Shown one piece after another: positions 60,178-64,000 of a stretch of DNA of 64,000 nucleotides (its first letter is position 1; each line of letters starts with the position of its first letter). Made by a program: the position numbers and the translations under genes. The stretch comes from an uncultured cyanobacterium (GTDB lineage: Bacteria > Cyanobacteriota > Cyanobacteriia > PCC-6307 > Cyanobiaceae), in assembly GCA_903917565.1 (NCBI GenBank), contig CAIXBB010000007.1, positions 62,001-126,000 of the forward strand, written 5' to 3'. Below the pieces are notes generated by a model that made no database searches, was not told the DNA's origin, and saw only the letters and a list, made by a program, of their open reading frames with translations.

Positions 60178-61380
60178 GTGTCGCCGATCGTCTCCCAGCG
60201 CCCCAAGCCCAAGGTGGCCTTGCTTCTGGCCAGGCTTTCAACCCGGCAGCGGCGGTGGCTCGGAGGTAGTGTCGGGCTGGTGGTCATCGGCCTGGCGGCC
60301 TGGATCTGGGTGGGCCGTTCCGGCCCCGAAGCCCTCAGGCTGAGCGGCCGGATCGAGGGTTACGAGACGGATGTGGGGGCCAGGATCGGTGGCCGTGTGG
60401 CCCAGGTGACGGTGCGCGAGGGTAACGCCGTTGTGCCCGGTCAGCTGCTGGTGCGACTCGATGACGACGAGATCCAGGCTCAGCTGCGGGGCGCCCGGGC
60501 CCGCGTGGCGGCCGCGCTCCAGCAGGAGCGGGACGCCCGGGTCCAGATCCAGGTAGCCGAGAGCCGCATCCAGGAATCCCAGCTCAACCGGTCCCAGGCG
60601 GAACAGGACAACCGGGGCCGGCTTTATCAGGCCCAGGCCAATCTGGCCACCGCGGAGGCGCGGCTTCAGGAAGGTCAGGCGCGGCTGCGGCTGGCCCGGG
60701 TCACCCTGGCCCGCACCGAACAGCTCACGAAGCTGGGGGCCACCTCCCGCCAGAGCCTCGACCAGGACCGCAGTGCCTACGAGAGCGCAGTGGCCAGCGT
60801 CCATGCCCTGGCCAAGGAGGTGGAAGCGGTCCGCGGTGCCCTGACCCTGGCCCGGACCAGCACCTACAACCCCGCCATCCGGGGCGCCCAGCTGTCGGCC
60901 CTCCGGCAGCAGCTGCTCCAGAGCAGGGCCCAGCTGCAGGCCAGCGCCGCCGAGGTGCGCGTCGCCCTGGCGGCCGAGCAGCAGATCCGGGCCCAGATGG
61001 CCTACCTCAGCATCCGATCCCCGATCGGGGGCGTGGTGATCGCCCGCAGCATCGAACCGGGGGCGGTGGTGATCAACGGCCGCACCCTGCTCACCCTGCT
61101 CGACCCCGGCACGGTATACCTGCGGGGCTTCATTCCCGAGGGGGACATCGGCCATGTGCGCGCCGGCCAGGCCGCCAGAGTGTTTCTGGATTCCGACCCC
61201 GAACGGCCCCTGGCGGCAAGGGTGGCCCAGATCGATGCCCAGGCCTCCTTCACCCCCGAAAACATCTATTTCCAGAAGGACCGGGTGCGGCAGGCGTTCG
61301 GCGTGAAGCTGGCCATCACCGATCCGGCCGGCTACGCCAAACCCGGGATGCCCGCCGATGCCGAGATCCTCACCCGCTAA
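60178..61380 (+). CDS. HlyD-type efflux adaptor (YbhG-like)
   Basis: A 400-residue membrane-fusion protein. One membrane helix (about 27-48) precedes a split lipoyl domain (GRVAQVTVREGNAVVPGQLLVRLDD and later AYLSIRSPIGGVVIARSIEPGAVVINGRTLLTLLD) with a long coiled-coil hairpin (about 100-265) in between, and a C-terminal beta-barrel (VYLRGFIPEGDIGHVRAGQAARVFLDSDP...). The next genes, a double-ABC ATPase and an ABC-2 permease, make this the adaptor of a YbhGFSR-like tripartite exporter. The start is GTG. Its stop lies inside the next gene (23-base overlap). Confidence 0.9.
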   Translation: MSPIVSQRPKPKVALLLARLSTRQRRWLGGSVGLVVIGLAAWIWVGRSGPEALRLSGRIEGYETDVGARIGGRVAQVTVREGNAVVPGQLLVRLDDDEIQAQLRGARARVAAALQQERDARVQIQVAESRIQESQLNRSQAEQDNRGRLYQAQANLATAEARLQEGQARLRLARVTLARTEQLTKLGATSRQSLDQDRSAYESAVASVHALAKEVEAVRGALTLARTSTYNPAIRGAQLSALRQQLLQSRAQLQASAAEVRVALAAEQQIRAQMAYLSIRSPIGGVVIARSIEPGAVVINGRTLLTLLDPGTVYLRGFIPEGDIGHVRAGQAARVFLDSDPERPLAARVAQIDAQASFTPENIYFQKDRVRQAFGVKLAITDPAGYAKPGMPADAEILTR

Positions 61381-63367
61381 ACCCGGCCTGGAGCCGGTGG
61401 CCAGGGGCGGCGACACCGCGCTTCAGGACGTCGTGCTGCAGGTGGAGGGGCTCCACAAGAGCTATGGGCCCCTGGAAGCCGTGCGGGGCATCGACTTCCG
61501 GGTGCAGGCCGGCGAAATTTTCGGCCTGATCGGCGCCGACGGCGCCGGCAAGACCACCACGTTCCACATCCTGGCCGGGCTGCTGAACGCCAGCTCCGGC
61601 ACGGTGCGGGTGCTTGGGCAACCTCCCCGCCAGGCCTGCTCCCGGGTCGGTTACCTCACCCAGACCTTCTCCCTCTACCCCGATCTGAGCGTGGTGGAGA
61701 ACCTCCGCTACGTGGCGGGGTTGCGGCAGGTCGCCGACGGCGACTTCCGGGAGCGCCGTGAGCAGTTGCTGCCTCTGATGGGGCTCGCCCCCTTCCGGGA
61801 TCGGCTGGCGGGCCAGCTCTCCGGTGGCATGAAACAGAAACTGGCCCTTTGCTGCTCCCTGATCGACCGGCCCGAGGTGCTGCTGCTGGATGAACCGACC
61901 ACGGGGGTGGATCCGGTGTCCCGGCGTGAATTCTGGGATGTGCTCGCCCAGCTCGCCTCCCAGCAGGTGACCATCGTCGTCGCCACCCCCTATCTCGACG
62001 AAGCGGAACGCTGTCACCGCATCGCCCTGTTCCATCAGGGGCGGATCCAGCGCCTCGGTACCCCCACCGAACTGAAACAGGGCCTCGGCCTCAGCCGCCT
62101 CGAGCTGCGCTGTCCGCAGCGGCAACGGGCAGAGCATCTGCTGGTGGAGGCCGCCACCAGCCAGGGCACCACGACGGGCACCCACGGCGGCAGCATCGTG
62201 GACGTGCAGAGCTTCGGCGACCGGCTCGACGTGCTGGTGAGCGATGCCAGCCGGGGGGTGAGCGAGGTGGAGGCGTTGTTCCGTCGTCAGGACCTGCCCC
62301 TGGAGGATCTGCAGATCAGTGCCCCCACCCTGGAGAACGTCTTCGTGACCCGGCTGCGGCAGGAAGGGGCCCAACCGCTGCCGCTGGCCTTCCCCCGCAG
62401 CGGTGAGCGGCCAGCGCGCGCCGACCCGGCCATTGCCGCCCGGCAGCTGTCCCGCCGCTTCGGCAGCTTCGAGGCCGTGCGCCAGGTGGATCTGGAGGTG
62501 CGCTACGGCGAGATCTTCGGCCTGCTGGGGGCCAACGGCGCCGGCAAGACCACCACGATCAAGATGCTCTGCGGCCTGCTGGAGCCCAGCGCCGGCGAGG
62601 TGTCCCTGGTGGGGGAGACCTGCCAGCTGCGCAGCCGCCAGCTGCTGCGCCGCATCGGCTACATGAGCCAGAAGTTCACCCTCTACGACGATCTCTCGAT
62701 CCGCCAGAACCTGGAGTTCTACGCAGGGTTCTACGAGATTCCCCAGGTCCTGCGCCGCCAGCGGATCGACTGGGTGCTGGCCAGCTGCGGCCTGGAGGGC
62801 CAGGGGGCGATGGCCACCGGCCTGTTGCCGGGGGGCTGGAAGCAGCGGGTGGCCTTCGGTGCGGCGGTGCTCCACGATCCGGAGGTGCTGTTTCTCGATG
62901 AGCCCACCTCCGGCGTGGATCCGATGGCTCGGCGACAGTTCTGGGGGATGATCAACGACTTCGCCCAGGCCGGCACCGCCATCCTGGTGACCACCCATTA
63001 CCTGGAGGAGGCGGAGCAGTGCAACCGGCTCTGCTTCCTGGTGGCCGGCCAGAGCGTGATCGAAGGCACCCCCACCCAGGTGAAGGCCGCCCAGCCGGGT
63101 CGCCTGTTCGAGCTGATGGTGCCGCCCGGCCAGACCCAGCAGGCCGCTGACCTGCTCAAGCGCCACTTTGATCCCTGGCGGGTGGGCATCTTCGCCGACC
63201 GGCTGCATCTGGTGGTGGACGCACCGGAGCCGGAGCTGGCCATGATGCGCACGGCCCTCGCCGCTGCAGCGATCGAGATCCGCTCGCTGCGATCGATTCC
63301 CTATTCCCTCGAGGATGCCTTCATCGGCACCGTGCAGCGGGCCCAGGCAACGGATCCATCGCCGTGA
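61358..63367 (+). CDS. Efflux ABC ATPase with two nucleotide-binding domains (YbhF-like)
   Basis: A 669-residue fusion of two ABC ATPases. The first has Walker A GADGAGKTT (Asp for the usual Asn), signature LSGGMKQKLALCCSL and Walker B VLLLDEPTTGVDP. The second has GANGAGKTT, GGWKQRVAFGAAVL (signature lacking the LSGG Ser: LLPGGWKQ) and VLFLDEPTSGVDP. This double domain and the linker with an ENVFVTRL segment are YbhF/RbbA-like. Coupled to the adaptor by a 23-base overlap and to the permease by GTGA. Confidence 0.92.
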   Translation: MPRSSPAKPGLEPVARGGDTALQDVVLQVEGLHKSYGPLEAVRGIDFRVQAGEIFGLIGADGAGKTTTFHILAGLLNASSGTVRVLGQPPRQACSRVGYLTQTFSLYPDLSVVENLRYVAGLRQVADGDFRERREQLLPLMGLAPFRDRLAGQLSGGMKQKLALCCSLIDRPEVLLLDEPTTGVDPVSRREFWDVLAQLASQQVTIVVATPYLDEAERCHRIALFHQGRIQRLGTPTELKQGLGLSRLELRCPQRQRAEHLLVEAATSQGTTTGTHGGSIVDVQSFGDRLDVLVSDASRGVSEVEALFRRQDLPLEDLQISAPTLENVFVTRLRQEGAQPLPLAFPRSGERPARADPAIAARQLSRRFGSFEAVRQVDLEVRYGEIFGLLGANGAGKTTTIKMLCGLLEPSAGEVSLVGETCQLRSRQLLRRIGYMSQKFTLYDDLSIRQNLEFYAGFYEIPQVLRRQRIDWVLASCGLEGQGAMATGLLPGGWKQRVAFGAAVLHDPEVLFLDEPTSGVDPMARRQFWGMINDFAQAGTAILVTTHYLEEAEQCNRLCFLVAGQSVIEGTPTQVKAAQPGRLFELMVPPGQTQQAADLLKRHFDPWRVGIFADRLHLVVDAPEPELAMMRTALAAAAIEIRSLRSIPYSLEDAFIGTVQRAQATDPSP

Positions 63368-64000
63368 GGGCACGCATCCGGGCCCAGTGCGTCAAGGAAC
63401 TGCTGCAGTTCCGCCGCGACCGGCTGACCCTGGGGCTGGCCTTCCTGCTGCCCCTGCTGAGCCTGCTGATCCTCGGCTTCGCGATCCGGCTGGAAACGAA
63501 GCACATCCCGATCGTGGTGCAGGACCTCGACCGCAGTCACCTCAGTTACGCCTACAGCGACCGGCTGTTCGCCACCGACCAGTTCCACCCCAGCCGCTGG
63601 CGCGGCACCGATCCGGTGCAAGGGGCCCTCGATCAGGGCACCGCCAAGGCCGCGGTGATCATCCCGCCGGACTTCAGCCGTCGCATCAAGGCCGGCAAGC
63701 CGGTGACCGTGCAGGTGCTGGTGGATGGCACCGATGCCAACAACGCCCGCGTGATCCGCAACAGCATCCAGGCCACCACCCGCTTCTTCCTGCTGGATCA
63801 GGGCCTGATCGAAGACGCCCAGCCGGTGCGGGCGATTACACGGCTGTGGTTCAACCCTGGCCGGAAGGAATCCCTCTACATCGTGCCCGGGGTCTATGCC
63901 GTGGTGCTGTGGATCTTCCCCTCCCTGCTGGCGGCGATCGCCATGGTGCGGGAGAAGGAGAAGCAGACGATCCTGCAGGTGTACGCCTCCGGCATCAGCG
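63364..64000 (+). CDS. ABC-2 type permease (YbhS/YbhR-like), N-terminal part
   Basis: The first 212 codons of an ABC-2 permease, cut by the right edge. The N-terminal amphipathic region (IRAQCVKELLQFRRDRLT) leads into a first membrane helix (LGLAFLLPLLSLLILGFAI). A large periplasmic domain follows (IPIVVQDLDRSHLSYAYSDRLF...AAVIIPPDFSRRI), and a second helix begins near LWFNPGRKESLYIVPGVYAVVLWIFPSLLAAIAMVREKEKQTI. Its GTG overlaps the ATPase stop codon (GTGA). A second permease gene would be expected next. Confidence 0.88.
   Translation, partial: MRARIRAQCVKELLQFRRDRLTLGLAFLLPLLSLLILGFAIRLETKHIPIVVQDLDRSHLSYAYSDRLFATDQFHPSRWRGTDPVQGALDQGTAKAAVIIPPDFSRRIKAGKPVTVQVLVDGTDANNARVIRNSIQATTRFFLLDQGLIEDAQPVRAITRLWFNPGRKESLYIVPGVYAVVLWIFPSLLAAIAMVREKEKQTILQVYASGIS

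Noticed and set aside
61370-63373. 667-codon open frame antisense to the double ABC ATPase
   Set aside because: Shadow; the forward gene has both Walker A/B sets.

Overview
The window comes from a high-GC unicellular cyanobacterium of the Cyanobium/Synechococcus (picocyanobacterial) type. The diagnostic genes are psbY, the prolycopene isomerase crtH, ycf54 (the Mg-protoporphyrin ester cyclase factor), a PsbP-like lipoprotein, an SLH-plus-OprB 'iron uptake' porin and a complete recBCD set. Coding density is high, most operons are short, and neighbouring genes are often coupled by 4-base ATGA/GTGA overlaps. No CRISPR array, insertion sequence, prophage or rRNA operon was seen. By eye, base composition is clearly lower in GC at about 1-740, 40.5-41.8 kb, 45.2-46.5 kb and 51.6-52.3 kb. 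These stretches hold less conserved genes and are the likeliest acquired or decaying segments.

Layout. 1-0.74 kb: the N-terminal part of a GH13 glucan-branching-type enzyme that runs off the left edge. 1.1-1.36 kb: a CsbD-like stress protein. 2.0-5.5 kb: a metal-handling set (Tat-exported multicopper oxidase, His-rich exported protein, SLH/OprB porin). 5.6-12.2 kb: a LuxR-type regulator, two tRNA-Lys genes, gamma carbonic anhydrase-like protein, psbY-trmFO, crtH, a nitrilase and two small conserved genes. 12.2-17.1 kb: an OmpR-type regulator lacking its phospho-acceptor, the grxD/bolA pair, an exported helical protein, plsC, pdxJ-ycf54 and a Nif11-like protein. 17.2-26.6 kb: a metallophosphatase followed by recC-recB-recD. 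26.9-33.8 kb: a mannose-6-phosphate isomerase-type cupin, a DEAD-box helicase, an RRM protein translationally coupled to an ABC exporter, an LCP-family enzyme and MgtC.

33.9-40.5 kb: a compact five-gene envelope transport operon (two half-size FUSC proteins, OprB porin, TolC-type channel, divergent ClC). 40.7-46.5 kb: a GAF-GGDEF cyclase, an NHLP-type HlyD adaptor without its ABC partner, an FAD oxidase, CyanoP and a beta-propeller protein. 46.5-51.8 kb: recR, lipA, a DOMON-like protein, an APH/NahK-like kinase, a phosphoribosyltransferase and a probably frameshifted SH3-like gene. 52.3-52.7 kb: a nadM (NMN adenylyltransferase) pseudogene. 52.8-60.1 kb: a Ca2+-type P-ATPase, pterin dehydratase, a Nif11-like peptide, a cupin, a membrane-anchored superoxide dismutase, a lipase-like hydrolase and MarC. 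60.2-64 kb: an HlyD/double-ABC/permease efflux system that runs off the right edge.

The most interesting groupings are the FUSC-FUSC-OprB-TolC-ClC operon, which spans both membranes but has no periplasmic adaptor of its own, and the oxidase/His-rich/porin triad. Both assignments of joint function are inferences from gene order. GC statements are visual impressions; no similarity search was run.
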